From NCBI GenBank assembly GCA_943787435.1, contig CALSMK010000003.1, positions 1-51,876 of the forward strand: DNA of 51,876 nucleotides, read 5' to 3'. Of the stretch, positions 37,168-46,755 are shown piece by piece (the first letter of the stretch is position 1; the number at the start of each line of letters is the position of its first letter). The position numbers and the translations under genes were made by a program. The notes beneath the pieces were generated by a model. The model did not search any database, was not told the origin of the DNA, and worked only from the letters and a program-made list of their open reading frames with translations. This DNA comes from an uncultured Flavobacteriales bacterium (GTDB lineage Bacteria > Bacteroidota > Bacteroidia > Flavobacteriales_D > Sanyastnellaceae).

Positions 37168-37277
37168 ATGGCCACCTATGCAGGGAGACTCCACCTTGAT
37201 TCTTCATCAAAGACTAGAAGAAAAAACCTCTCGGGACTGGACCCCACCCCAGGCACAATTGGCATTACATTGTCCTT

Positions 37278-37472
37278 ATGAACGCCACATATACCTGCAA
37301 CAAGTGCGACATGGCCGTCAAGGCTTCATGCGCCAAATGCGATGTCCCCCTCGAAAACGGCCATTTGGAACTGCCTGACGGCTCCTCCGTTCAGGTGTCC
37401 AAGTGCCCCAGCTGCGAAGGCAAGATCAAGTCGCCCCAGTGCTGCGGCAGCGACATGTCCTGCGCCGCGTGA
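37278..37472 (+). CDS. Small zinc-ribbon-like protein
   Basis: 64 residues with eight or more cysteines in paired motifs: CNKCDMAV, CAKCDVPL, CPSCEG and CCGSDMSC. Such spacing indicates one or two zinc ribbons. It has no signal peptide. The preceding region (37168-37277) has a TACATTGT box near 37268, a weak match to the -7 consensus. The stop overlaps the GTG start of the PNGase gene by four bases (GTGA), which suggests coupling. Function unknown; similar small cysteine-rich proteins are common in marine Bacteroidota, to my knowledge without a defined role. Confidence 0.75.
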   Translation: MNATYTCNKCDMAVKASCAKCDVPLENGHLELPDGSSVQVSKCPSCEGKIKSPQCCGSDMSCAA

Positions 37473-38704
37473 AGGGGTTGAGACCCGTTCTCTTTTCTGG
37501 CATTGCAACAGCGCTTCTGGCGGCAGGACTGAACTCCTGTGGCCCCGTGGCGACTGAAATTCCCGCATTGGGCGACCACACGGTGGTCCTGTGGGATGCC
37601 GATACCGTGGACTTTGTCCCTGGCCGCACGCCAGACACGGTACCCTCTGCGTTGGGCGACTACCGCCTTGACGCCGGCCGCATCCGGCTCAAGCCCATTG
37701 CCCTGCCCCACCGCGACCGGCAATGCGGCATCACCGTGGACGTCAGCCTGCGTTCCGCCGGCGACCCCTGGGACAAGAGCGGAACCCTGTTCGCCTTCGC
37801 CGATGCCGCCGGCCGCGACTACCTCCAGCGCATGCAAAACGGCGGCGACGCCGACACCACCCGCTTCGCCGGCATCATGCCCACCCCCACAAACCTCACC
37901 GGAAGCCACACGAGAACCTGCCTTGGAGCTCCTCCGTTTCATCACCCCCTTCGGCGTCGGCCACTTTCAGCCACACCGAACGCGCCCAAGCCTACAAGCC
38001 CGAATCGGTGGGCGCCTGGGCCGACAGCGTTCACTGGACCGCAGACCTCTCTCACATGCAGTCGTGGCTCACCGACGCCGATACCCTGTGGGTGGGCGTT
38101 TACATCGACACTTGGACCGACGAAGGCTATACTGTCAGCGCGAGCATCATCATGGAAGAGAGCGACCTGCCTTGCGATGTCGCCCTCATCCAACACACCC
38201 GCTCGCTCCTGAACACGACCAAGCTCGCCCACGACCAGCGGCCCTTCACCGCCTTTCCTGAGGGCTCACTGACCGTCCCGTTCACCCTCGACGCCCTCAC
38301 CACCGGCGCCACCCTCGATTTCCTAACCACCGGCCACGGCGGCCACGCGGGCGGCGACGAATTCACCGAGCAGGAACACATCCTCCTCCTCGACGGCGAC
38401 ACCCTAAAGGCCTGGACCCCCTGGCGCACCGACTGTGGCGCCCTACCGCCGGTTCAACCCGACCAGCGGCTTCTGGCCCTCCACCTACGTCGTTCGTGGA
38501 GACACCCTCGAAGAACGCGTGGCATCCTCCGATTTGAGCCGCTCCAACTGGTGCCCAGGCGATGCGGTCGCTCCCCTCAACTTGGCCCTTGGTGATTTGG
38601 CAGCCGGCGACCACACCCTAGAGGTCTCCATTCCCGGGGCACAAGATTGGACAGACAGCACCTTCAACTTCTGGAACATCGCCGCCACGCTGCACCACCC
38701 ATGA
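37469..38704 (+). CDS. Peptide-N-glycosidase F-like lipoprotein (three indels)
   Basis: About 411 residues after correction. GTG start; lipoprotein signal (ALLAAGLNSCGP). The N-terminal beta domain has RDRQCGITVDVSL and DPWDKSGTLFAF. Corrected reading gives ELLRFITPFGVGHFSH, HWTADLSHMQSWL, a C-terminal domain with FLTTGHGGHAGGDEFTEQEH, TPWRTDCAPYRRFNP, SSDLSRSNWCPG and FNFWNIAATL. The TPWRTDC-YRRxNP and SSDLSRSNWCPG strings are diagnostic of PNGase F, which removes N-linked glycans from glycoproteins. Indels: near 37908, 37964 (extra T) and 38430 (extra G). The protein overlaps the next gene at ATGA (38701). Likely surface or periplasmic. Confidence 0.85.
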
Positions 38705-39499
38705 GTCTGACCTGCTACCGAATCCACGCCTTCACCCAGGACCCGTTCGGCGGCAATCCCGCCTGCGTCATCCCCATGACGAGATGGCCTGAGGACGCGT
38801 GGATGCTGCGCATGGCACAGGAAATGGCGGTCGCCGAAACCGCGTATATCGTGCCGAGCCCCGATGACCCTCAAGCGGAATTCCACCTGCGTTGGTTTAC
38901 CCCCCGACATCGAAATGGACCTGTGCGGCCACGCCACCTTGGCCAGTGCCCACGCTGTTTTGCGCCACCTGACGCCCCAAGCCACCACAGTGCGATTCAG
39001 CTCTGCCAGTGGTCTTCTGACCGTCCGCAAAACCGACGACGCCCGCCTCGAGATGGACCTGCCCTCTCGCCCACCTGAACCAGCCGCGCTGCCCGAACCC
39101 ATCGCCAATGCCCTGAATCACGCCCCCATTGAGGTCCTAAAGGCCCGCGACTACGTCTTGGTCTACCCCGACCAAACGACCCTCGACGACATCCGCATCG
39201 ACCGGGAAGAATTCGACCAGATCAACTTGGGTCATGGCGGCGTCATCGTCACCGCTCAGGGCGACGACGTTGACTTTGTGTCCCGCTTCTTCACTCCCCA
39301 AGCCACCATCCTCGAAGACCCCGTCACCGGTTCAGCCCACTGCTCCCTCGTCCCCTATTGGAACGCCCGAACCGGCAAGACCGAATTCAAGGCCGAGCAA
39401 CGATCCGCCCGCCGAGGCCAACTCCACTGCACCCTCGCCGGCGACCGGGTGCTTGTCCGCGGCCACGCCATCACCTTCAGCACCGCCCAACTCACCTGA
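38701..39499 (+). CDS. PhzF-like isomerase family protein (one indel in a C run)
   Basis: About 265 residues after correction. Starts at the ATG coupled to the PNGase gene, with the PhzF N-terminal sequence YRIHAFTQDPFGGNPACVI and the conserved AVAETAYIV containing the catalytic-type Glu. The frame breaks in a six-C run near 38900; removing one C continues as PDIEMDLCGHATLASAHAVL, a strong PhzF signature. The C-terminal half includes EDPVTGSAHCSLVPYW. The fold resembles diaminopimelate epimerase. The substrate is unknown; most members are not in phenazine biosynthesis. Confidence 0.9.
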
Positions 39500-39523
39500 T
39501 TCCACCCCAGACCGGCATATTCA

Positions 39524-39564
39524 AGTCCCGACGGGACTGCCATTGGACTGCAGAAAGTGCAGTC
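39524..39564. other. Two adjacent perfect hairpins downstream of the PhzF-like gene
   Basis: AGTCCC/GGGACT (39524-39538, 3-base loop) and GACTGCA/TGCAGTC (39546-39564, GAAAG loop) lie 25 bases after the stop. No T tract follows, so they may be a weak terminator, an mRNA-stabilising 3' structure or a regulator site for the downstream redoxin gene. The remaining bases to 39709 show nothing I can name. Confidence 0.4.
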
Positions 39565-39709
39565 AACATGAAGAACATGCGCTGAAAGGATGGAAGGGCC
39601 TGCTCCGCAAAACTTATTTAGGGACAGTGAATGGTTGCCTTCCGATGTGTTCTTGGCCCGCGATTTGAAAGACGTGTGGTAGCTTGTCGCGCAACCACCT
39701 GAATGGACC

Positions 39710-40270
39710 ATGGCACGCACCCCCACCACCGACATCCCCCTGGGCTTTCAAGCGCCTGACTTTGCGCTTCTCGACGTGGTGACTGGCGCCATGAGCAACC
39801 AAGATGAACTGATGGCCAGTGGGCCAACCGTGGTGGTCTTCATGTGCAACCACTGTCCTTTTGTGGTGCACATCCTGCCGGAATTTGTGGCGTTTGCCAA
39901 GGAATACATGGCGCGCGGTGTGAACGTGTTGGCCATCTCCAGCAACGACGTCGAAGGCTACCCCATGGACGGGCCCGAGCACATGAAGGCGCTCGCTGAA
40001 AGGTTGGACTTTGGGTTCCCCTACCTCTACGACGAAAGCCAAGAGGTGGCACAGGCCTATGAAGCGGCGTGCACGCCGGACTTCAGCATCTTCGATGCGA
40101 ATCAGCGCTGCGTGTACCGGGGGCAGTTCGATGGCGCGCGGCCCGGCAATGACATTCCGGTCACTGGCCTCGACATGCGGCAGGCACTCGACACCTTGCT
40201 CTCTGGCGGGGCCGTCTCCGAAGAAGGCCAAACCCCCTCTTTGGGGTGCAACATCAAATGGAAAGCATGA
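39710..40270 (+). CDS. Thioredoxin-fold redoxin / AhpC-TSA family protein
   Basis: 186 residues, cytoplasmic. The peroxiredoxin/redoxin fold is shown by [15 protein letters not shown], then the redox centre [12 protein letters not shown] and the strand [16 protein letters not shown]. The CNHCPF motif is characteristic of a redoxin subfamily common in bacteria. Likely a thiol oxidoreductase or peroxidase. The TGA overlaps the ATG of glpK by four bases, so the two are coupled. Confidence 0.88.
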   Translation: MARTPTTDIPLGFQAPDFALLDVVTGAMSNQDELMASGPTVVVFMCNHCPFVVHILPEFVAFAKEYMARGVNVLAISSNDVEGYPMDGPEHMKALAERLDFGFPYLYDESQEVAQAYEAACTPDFSIFDANQRCVYRGQFDGARPGNDIPVTGLDMRQALDTLLSGGAVSEEGQTPSLGCNIKWKA

Positions 40271-41769
40271 GCGATCAGCGTTACATCTTGGCCTTGGATC
40301 AAGGCACCACCAGCAGCCGCAGCCTGGTCTTTGACCAAGCCGGAGCCGTGGTGGGCATGGCCCAGCAGGAGTTCACCCAGCACTTTCCCCAGCCGGGATG
40401 GGTGGAGCACGATCCAGAGGAAATCCTGTCGACGCAGATGGCCACCGCTCGGGAAGCCGTGGCTTCGGCCGGGCTCACGATGGCGGACATGGCTGCCATC
40501 GGCATCACCAACCAACGGGAAACCACCGTGGTCTGGGACCGGGCCACTGGCAAAGCCATCCACAACGCCATCGTATGGCAGGACCGGCGGACCGCTGAAA
40601 CATGCGACCGCATCCGGGAAAGCGGCGCTGCCGCGGACATCCGCCAGAGAACCGGCTTAGAATTGGACGCCTACTTCTCGGGCACCAAAGCGGCTTGGAT
40701 CTTGGACCATGTCGACGGCGCCCGGGACCGGGCCGAACGCGGCGAGCTGGCCTTGGGCACGGTCGACAGCTGGCTCATCTGGCACCTCACAGGAGGAGCC
40801 GTGCATGCCACCGACCCCTCGAACGCTTCCCGCACCCTCCTGTACAACCTCCACGACCTGGCCTGGGACCCGGTCATGCTGGACCTCTTTGGGGTGCCTG
40901 AATCCATGCTGCCCGAAGTCCGGCCCAGCAGCGGTGACTTTGGGTTGGCCACAGCCCTTTTTGGCGAGGGCGCACTCCGGATCGCTGGGGTAGCCGGCGA
41001 CCAACAGTCGGCCTTGTTTGGCCAGCAGTGCACCGCTCCTGGCATGGTCAAAAACACTTACGGAACGGGATGCTTCATGCTCATGAACACCGGCACCGAA
41101 GCCGTCATGAGCAAGAACCGGCTCCTGACCACCGTGGCTTGGCAAATTGGCGACCAAACCACCTATGCCTTGGAAGGCAGCATCTTCATGGGCGGCGCCA
41201 CCGTCCAATGGCTGCGCGATGGCTTGGGCTTGATTTCACAGTCCTCTGACATTGAATCCTTGGCTTCTGAAGTGCAGGATGCCGATGGCGTGGTGATCGT
41301 GCCAGCCTTTGCTGGCATGGGCGCTCCACATTGGAATGGCCACGCCCGCGGTGCGGTCTTTGGCCTGACCCGTGGCAGCACCAAAGCCCACTTGGCCCGC
41401 GCTGTGCTCGACAGCATTGCCCACCAGACCGTAGATGTGATGCGCGCCATGGAGTCCGATGCCGGTGTGCCCATTGCAGAATTGCGTGTGGATGGTGGCG
41501 CCACCGTCAACAACCTGCTCATGCAATTCCAAAGCGACCTTTTGGGGTGCGCCGTCGTGCGGCCTGAAGTCACAGAGACCACTGCACTCGGCGCCGCCTA
41601 TTTGGCCGGCCTTGCCGTGGGGTACTGGAGCAACGCGGAGGACATCGCCAGCCAATGGAACGCAGAACGCCGTTTCCAACCCGACCTCTCCGATGCGGAA
41701 CGGTCACAGCACACCTCAGCCTGGAACCGGGCTGTTCAAGCCAGCTTGGTCTGGGCCGAAAACCGCTAA
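40267..41769 (+). CDS. glpK: Glycerol kinase
   Basis: 500 residues from ATG 40267; upstream GTG and ATG codons in frame lie inside the redoxin gene. FGGY family with [15 protein letters not shown] (ATP-binding loop), [26 protein letters not shown] text and the C-terminal [20 protein letters not shown] in parts. Phosphorylates glycerol to glycerol 3-phosphate. First of three glycerol genes with glpD 8 bases away and glpF overlapping glpD. Confidence 0.97.
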   Translation: MSDQRYILALDQGTTSSRSLVFDQAGAVVGMAQQEFTQHFPQPGWVEHDPEEILSTQMATAREAVASAGLTMADMAAIGITNQRETTVVWDRATGKAIHNAIVWQDRRTAETCDRIRESGAAADIRQRTGLELDAYFSGTKAAWILDHVDGARDRAERGELALGTVDSWLIWHLTGGAVHATDPSNASRTLLYNLHDLAWDPVMLDLFGVPESMLPEVRPSSGDFGLATALFGEGALRIAGVAGDQQSALFGQQCTAPGMVKNTYGTGCFMLMNTGTEAVMSKNRLLTTVAWQIGDQTTYALEGSIFMGGATVQWLRDGLGLISQSSDIESLASEVQDADGVVIVPAFAGMGAPHWNGHARGAVFGLTRGSTKAHLARAVLDSIAHQTVDVMRAMESDAGVPIAELRVDGGATVNNLLMQFQSDLLGCAVVRPEVTETTALGAAYLAGLAVGYWSNAEDIASQWNAERRFQPDLSDAERSQHTSAWNRAVQASLVWAENR

Positions 41770-41777
41770 AACCCGCC

Positions 41778-43271
41778 ATGAAGCTGCACCGTCCATCCAT
41801 GATCGCACGCCTCCGTGAAGAGGTGCAGTGGGACGTGTGCATCATCGGAGGCGGGGCCACGGGACTGGGCATTGCCTTTGAAGCGGCTTCCAGCGGGATC
41901 TCCACCCTGCTCATAGAACGCGACGACTTTGCCAAGGGTACCTCTTCGCGCAGCACCAAACTCCTCCACGGCGGCGTCCGGTACTTAGAGCAGGGCAAGA
42001 TCGCCTTGGTCAAAGAAGCCCTGCGCGAACGGGACCGCGTGCTGCACAACGCCGCAGGACACGTCCAATCGCAGGGGTTTGTGATCCCCGTCAAACAACG
42101 GTGGCGCCAGGTGTATTATGGACTTGGCCTGCTCTGCTACGACCTGCTTTCAGGCCGCCGCAAATGGGGCCGGACCACGGCATTGACCTCCGCAGAGCTG
42201 CGCGAGAAGTTCCCCAAGGTCGCCGACCAAGGCGCCATCGGAGGACTGCGCTACTCCGATGGGAAATTCGACGATGTGGGGCTGGCGTTGAGTCTGGCCA
42301 AGGCCGCCGCCGAAAAAGGCGCCGTCTTGGTCAACCACTGTTCCGCAGTGGGCATCAACAAAACCGAAGGCACCATCACCGGAGTCACGGTCAAGGACCA
42401 CTTCAGTGGCAAAAGCCATGACATCCAAGCCAACGTCGTCATCAATGCTTGCGGACCCTTTGGCGACGCTTTGTGCCGGCTCGATGACCCCCACCACGAA
42501 AACCGCCTACAGCCCAGCCAAGGCATTCACCTGGTGTTCGATGGCGAGGTCATGCCTGGAGAAGACGCCGTCCTGATCCCCAAAACCGACGACGGCCGCA
42601 TCCTGTTTGCCGTGCCGTGGATGGGCAAAGTATTGGTCGGCACCACCGACACAGCTTTGGACGAAGTCACGTCTGAGCCGCTGGCGCAAGAGGACGAAAT
42701 CGACTTTGTCTTGGACCACGCCAACCGCCACTTGGGGCTGCAATTAAAACGGGCGGACATCCGCAGCGTCTTTGCCGGCCTGAGGCCTTTGATCAAAGGG
42801 CGAAAAGACGAAACCTCCGACCTGTCTCGGAGCCACGACGTCTCCATGTCTCCCAGTGGATTGATCAACGTGCGCGGTGGCAAGTGGACCACCTACCGCA
42901 AGATGGCCGAGGACACCTTGGCCTTCATTCGACGCAAAAAACGGCTCGACTTTTCGCCCGCAGACACCCGCTACAGCCGGATTGTAGAGGGACCTTTGCC
43001 CGACCGCATCCATGTACCACAAGGCGATGATGAATTGCGAACCGCTGTAGCCAAAGCCGTAGACGAAGAAATGTGCGCCACGGTCGAAGACTTCTTGGCT
43101 CGCCGGTTCCGCACCCTATTTCTGGATGCCAAACACGCCATTTCTCTGGCCCCCCAGGTTGCCATATTACTGGCAGAGACCCAAGGGTTTTCGGCAGAGT
43201 GGGCGCAAAAAGAAACGGCCTCCTTCCAACAATTGGCCCAGGGCTACCTCCCCCAAAAAATTCAACCTTGA
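41778..43271 (+). CDS. glpD: Glycerol-3-phosphate dehydrogenase, FAD-dependent
   Basis: 497 residues from ATG 41778; the longer frame running back into glpK is a shadow. FAD-binding Rossmann motif DVCIIGGGATGLGIAFEAAS, then GTSSRSTKLLHGGVRYLEQG, NACGPFGDAL, the substrate-side GLRPLIKGRKDETSDLSR and NVRGGKWTTYRKMAED. Oxidises glycerol 3-phosphate to dihydroxyacetone phosphate and feeds electrons to the quinone pool at the inner membrane. Stop and glpF start overlap (TGATG). Confidence 0.96.
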   Translation: MKLHRPSMIARLREEVQWDVCIIGGGATGLGIAFEAASSGISTLLIERDDFAKGTSSRSTKLLHGGVRYLEQGKIALVKEALRERDRVLHNAAGHVQSQGFVIPVKQRWRQVYYGLGLLCYDLLSGRRKWGRTTALTSAELREKFPKVADQGAIGGLRYSDGKFDDVGLALSLAKAAAEKGAVLVNHCSAVGINKTEGTITGVTVKDHFSGKSHDIQANVVINACGPFGDALCRLDDPHHENRLQPSQGIHLVFDGEVMPGEDAVLIPKTDDGRILFAVPWMGKVLVGTTDTALDEVTSEPLAQEDEIDFVLDHANRHLGLQLKRADIRSVFAGLRPLIKGRKDETSDLSRSHDVSMSPSGLINVRGGKWTTYRKMAEDTLAFIRRKKRLDFSPADTRYSRIVEGPLPDRIHVPQGDDELRTAVAKAVDEEMCATVEDFLARRFRTLFLDAKHAISLAPQVAILLAETQGFSAEWAQKETASFQQLAQGYLPQKIQP

Positions 43272-43978
43272 TGAATCCCTATCTCGCAGAATTCGCAGGC
43301 ACCGCCCTGCTCATGCTCTTTGGCAGTGGAGTGGTTGCCAACGTCCTTCTGGACAAAACCAAAGGCCACGATTCCGGATGGGTGGTCATCAGCTGGGCTT
43401 GGGCCATGGCCGTCTTTTTGGGTGTCTATGCATCTACGGCATTGGGTGGAAGTGGCCACCTCAATCCTGCAGTCACCATAGGCTTTGCAGCCTTCGCAGG
43501 GTTCGACACCGCTCTGGTTCCGGGATACATCGCTGCGCAAATGTTGGGCGCTATGGTGGGCTCCTCGCTGGCCTGGTTGGCTTACAAACTCCACTTCGAC
43601 GCCACGGCTGATGCAGACCTCAAATTGGCTACGTTTTCTACCGCCCCGGCCATCCGTCACACGCTTTGGAACCTCGTCACGGAAGCCATTGGAACTTTTG
43701 TCCTGGTCTTTGGTGCACTTTGTATCGCCTCCCCTGCCGACAGCATGGGGGCTTTGGACGCATTGCCTGTGGCCTTGCTGGTGCTGGGGATAGGATTGGC
43801 ATTGGGCGGCCCGACGGGATACGCCATCAACCCTGCCAGAGACCTTGGACCGCGCATCGCCCACGCCCTCCTTCCCATCTCGGGAAAGCGGGACAGCGAC
43901 TGGTCCTATGCATGGATTCCCGTTGTGGGGCCCATTGTTGGCGGCCTCTTTGGCGCCTTCTTGTTCAGTTGCTTCTGA
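43271..43978 (+). CDS. glpF: Glycerol facilitator / aquaglyceroporin
   Basis: 235 residues with six membrane helices and both pore half-helices: GHLNPAVT and INPARDLGPR. The Asp after the second NPAR fits glycerol-conducting channels rather than water-only aquaporins. Starts at ATG 43271, one base inside the glpD stop, completing the glpK-glpD-glpF operon. A terminator follows at once. Confidence 0.96.
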   Translation: MNPYLAEFAGTALLMLFGSGVVANVLLDKTKGHDSGWVVISWAWAMAVFLGVYASTALGGSGHLNPAVTIGFAAFAGFDTALVPGYIAAQMLGAMVGSSLAWLAYKLHFDATADADLKLATFSTAPAIRHTLWNLVTEAIGTFVLVFGALCIASPADSMGALDALPVALLVLGIGLALGGPTGYAINPARDLGPRIAHALLPISGKRDSDWSYAWIPVVGPIVGGLFGAFLFSCF

Positions 43979-43985
43979 TCTGCAA

Positions 43986-44012
43986 CCGCCTTTTTAAGTG
44001 GCGTTTTTTTTT
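43986..44012 (+). terminator. Terminator after glpF
   Basis: CGCC (43987-43990) pairs with GGCG (44000-44003), followed by nine T. The stem is short but the T run is long. It sits between convergent glpF and the GH2 gene. Confidence 0.65.
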
Positions 44013-44019
44013 GGAGCAA

Positions 44020-46638
44020 TCAGTGATCGGAACTGGGCACGGTGGCGGGCTGATTTCGGTAATCGCCCATGTGCATCACCTCAACGGATTCGGGTTGCGC
44101 AGCTTCCCCAGATTGGGAGACAAAGCCCACCCATTTGCGCTCACCAGGCAACAAAATGAAGCCGTTGTCTGAAAAGCGACCTTGCGACTGGGACACCAAT
44201 CGAACTCCGCCAGTGAGCTGTTCAGACTGAAGCCAGACCCCACCATCTTGGGGCGACAACTCAATCTTGGCCGAGGGCCAATCCATAGCAGAAGCAGGCC
44301 TCATCGTCGCGGCACCTGCATCCAGCAACTCTCCATCTTCTGCTGTCCAAGACCACACCAAGACTCCGTCTTCGGTTGGCATCGCCACCGCCATCACCTC
44401 CACAACATCCACTGCTGGGTTGCTCAATGAAAGGGCGGCTCCATTCACCTTTGCCCATTGGCTTCCAGAATTCAAGGTGTCTCCCTGCATGCCCAGCAAT
44501 TGCCAATCCACGATACCTTCTATCGGAGATGGCCCCAAGTTCTGCGCCACCAGTCGCACACCCTCATCCCATTCTCGGTCCCAAAGCACACGCGCTGGCT
44601 GGTTGGCATGCCGGACCGCATGATGGCCCAGTTTCCATCGGCCCGCATGGTCCACGGTGGACCAAGACACCGTGGGCCAAACGTCGTCCAGCTGCCAATA
44701 CAAGGAGCCCGATGTTCGGCCGTTGGAACACCGATGGCGCTCAATGGCCTGGCGAAGCCCCTCGGCTTGGGTCAATTGCGTGAGGTGAATCCAATCCTCG
44801 AGTTTGTCCTGACCATCCGCATGGACTTGGGCCGGATCAGCGAAGTACTCCCCGGCATAATGCCGCATCATGTCCCAACCGTCAAACCCCGGCTCGAGCC
44901 ATTCCATTTTGCACCTCTGGCGAAATTGTAAAACGGTGTCTTCGAAGGCCTTCACCCCCACCGCTTCGAGTGTGCGGCGATCCGGAAGGCTTTGCAACCC
45001 AAACTCACTTGCAAAGCGGCCCGCCTCGTCGGAGAAGTATTCAAAACCCGCCTTCCCAAACCACACGCCCCAATCGTGCTGGTCGCCAGACTCACGGGGC
45101 GATTCCACCTCCAACGAATGCGGCGACGAAGGCCAATACTGCCCGCCATTCAACCCCTTCACCAATTCTGGCAGAAGGGATTCAAACACCTCTTTATAGG
45201 CCCGCTCAACCTGAACGGAATCGGCACCATGCAAATCATAGAGGTCCTGCCACCCCCATTCCCTCCAGGCCTTTTCCGATTCATTGTTTCCGCACCACAA
45301 TGCCAGAGAAGGGCGGTTTCTGAGGCGCAAAACTTGACCTTCAGCCTCGGCCAAAAAATTCGCCTTCCATGCCTCATCGCCGGGAACCATGGCACATGCC
45401 GACATAAAATCCTGCCACACCAAAATCCCATGCCGGTCACAGAGGTCGTACAGCTCTTCATCGCCATAATGGGCGCCTCCCCAAACGCGCAACATGTTCA
45501 TGTGGGCCAGCTTGGCGTCGTTGATCACCCTGGGCCACGCCTTCAATGCCCGAACCGGGAAGAAATCAGGTGGAATGACATTGGCTCCCCTCACCTGAAC
45601 AGGCCTGCCGTTGACCACGCACTGCATGGCATGTCCCATCGGGTCCGGACCCATGTCCCATTCCAATGAACGCACCCCAAGGCTGAGCTCCAAGGGACCG
45701 CCAATGCCACCGTCCAAGGTCAAGGCATACAACGGTTGATCGCCCATTCCATGGGGCCACCAAAGTTCCGGTTCAGGCACCACCAGAACATAACGGTCCT
45801 CTCCGGCCCGCCGCCATGAATGCGAAACCCGCTCGCCGCGCAGGTTTAGTGACGCTGTGACCCCTTCTACGGGTTCATCGAACACCACTTCATACTTCGC
45901 CTCTTCTTCAGACAACGACAAAAGCCCCATCCGATGGGTCGGCCACTCTGTGTCTACCCTCACCCAACGAACGGGCTTCCAAATCCCACTGGTCGCCAAT
46001 CGCGGACCCCAATCCCATCCGTAGTGGTACATGGCTTTGCGGGTCACTGCGCTCGTCTGCTGCCCGATCGGCCGGGCTTCATTGCTCACAGGAATCGGCC
46101 AACTGGACTTTTCCAAGGCGGCCTGGCCTTCGCGAATGGGGCTTGAAAACCAGACCTCCAGGGTGTCGGAAGAGCAGGCGGCGATTTGAGCCAAGGGTAT
46201 GCGCCAAGTGCGGTGCATGTTGTTGGTCCGCAAAAGGGTGTCTTGCCCCAAAATCACCTTGGCATAGGTATCCAGACCCCCGAACTCCAATGCCCACTGG
46301 CCCAGGCCCTCGGGAAGTTGAATGGCTGTTCTGTATCGCCATTCCCGATGTTCAACCCACTGAACCTCGCCTTCATTAACCCCCTCAAAAGGGTCCTCTA
46401 AAACCCCGATACTCATGAGGTCGGTGTGCACTGATCCCGGCACATCGGCTCGGTACCACTTCCCCTCGAACTCCAATTCCCAGTCTGTGCATTCATGGGG
46501 AACTGCCCCGAAATGGTCCGCGGAATGGTCCGCGGAATGGTCCGCGGAATGGCAAGCCATTAGAGGAGCCAAAAAGCAAAGCAGCAATGCCATGAAAATG
46601 TCAGTCTCTCCCCCTTTTCCGCGCATGAAGTTTGACAT
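44020..46638 (-). CDS. GH2 beta-mannosidase lipoprotein
   Basis: About 872 residues. A lipoprotein signal (CFLAPLMAC) is followed by three SADH repeats, then the GH2 sugar-binding, immunoglobulin-like and barrel domains. The acid/base motif LWCGNNESEKAW and the nucleophile region GRFASEFGLQSLP are as in beta-mannosidases. The longest frame begins at a GTG (46677); several ATG codons (46638, 46626, 46593) follow before the signal. I use 46638, but 46593 is also plausible. Removes beta-mannose from mannans or N-glycan cores; with PNGase F and GH20 in the window it could take part in glycoprotein glycan breakdown (inference). Confidence 0.9.
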   Translation of the reverse strand: MSNFMRGKGGETDIFMALLLCFLAPLMACHSADHSADHSADHFGAVPHECTDWELEFEGKWYRADVPGSVHTDLMSIGVLEDPFEGVNEGEVQWVEHREWRYRTAIQLPEGLGQWALEFGGLDTYAKVILGQDTLLRTNNMHRTWRIPLAQIAACSSDTLEVWFSSPIREGQAALEKSSWPIPVSNEARPIGQQTSAVTRKAMYHYGWDWGPRLATSGIWKPVRWVRVDTEWPTHRMGLLSLSEEEAKYEVVFDEPVEGVTASLNLRGERVSHSWRRAGEDRYVLVVPEPELWWPHGMGDQPLYALTLDGGIGGPLELSLGVRSLEWDMGPDPMGHAMQCVVNGRPVQVRGANVIPPDFFPVRALKAWPRVINDAKLAHMNMLRVWGGAHYGDEELYDLCDRHGILVWQDFMSACAMVPGDEAWKANFLAEAEGQVLRLRNRPSLALWCGNNESEKAWREWGWQDLYDLHGADSVQVERAYKEVFESLLPELVKGLNGGQYWPSSPHSLEVESPRESGDQHDWGVWFGKAGFEYFSDEAGRFASEFGLQSLPDRRTLEAVGVKAFEDTVLQFRQRCKMEWLEPGFDGWDMMRHYAGEYFADPAQVHADGQDKLEDWIHLTQLTQAEGLRQAIERHRCSNGRTSGSLYWQLDDVWPTVSWSTVDHAGRWKLGHHAVRHANQPARVLWDREWDEGVRLVAQNLGPSPIEGIVDWQLLGMQGDTLNSGSQWAKVNGAALSLSNPAVDVVEVMAVAMPTEDGVLVWSWTAEDGELLDAGAATMRPASAMDWPSAKIELSPQDGGVWLQSEQLTGGVRLVSQSQGRFSDNGFILLPGERKWVGFVSQSGEAAQPESVEVMHMGDYRNQPATVPSSDH
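46512..46547 (-). repeat. Three tandem copies of a 12-base unit encoding SADH
   Basis: AATGGTCCGCGG repeats three times without mismatch just after the lipobox cysteine codon of the GH2 gene. It keeps frame and lengthens the lipoprotein tether. Confidence 0.9.
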
Positions 46639-46755
46639 GGCTGGCAAGGTAAGACGACAACCAACCCGTTCATCCACAGCCCCTTGGTGAAGAACCCCTG
46701 ATCCATCTCATTCAACCCTCTGAATTCTGAATGACCTTGGAGTCAATTCAATAGC

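Noticed and set aside
41655..41777. Longer N-terminus for GlpD starting inside glpK
   Set aside because: The extension is arginine/proline-rich and off-frame to glpK; the FAD motif lies at the usual distance from the ATG at 41778.
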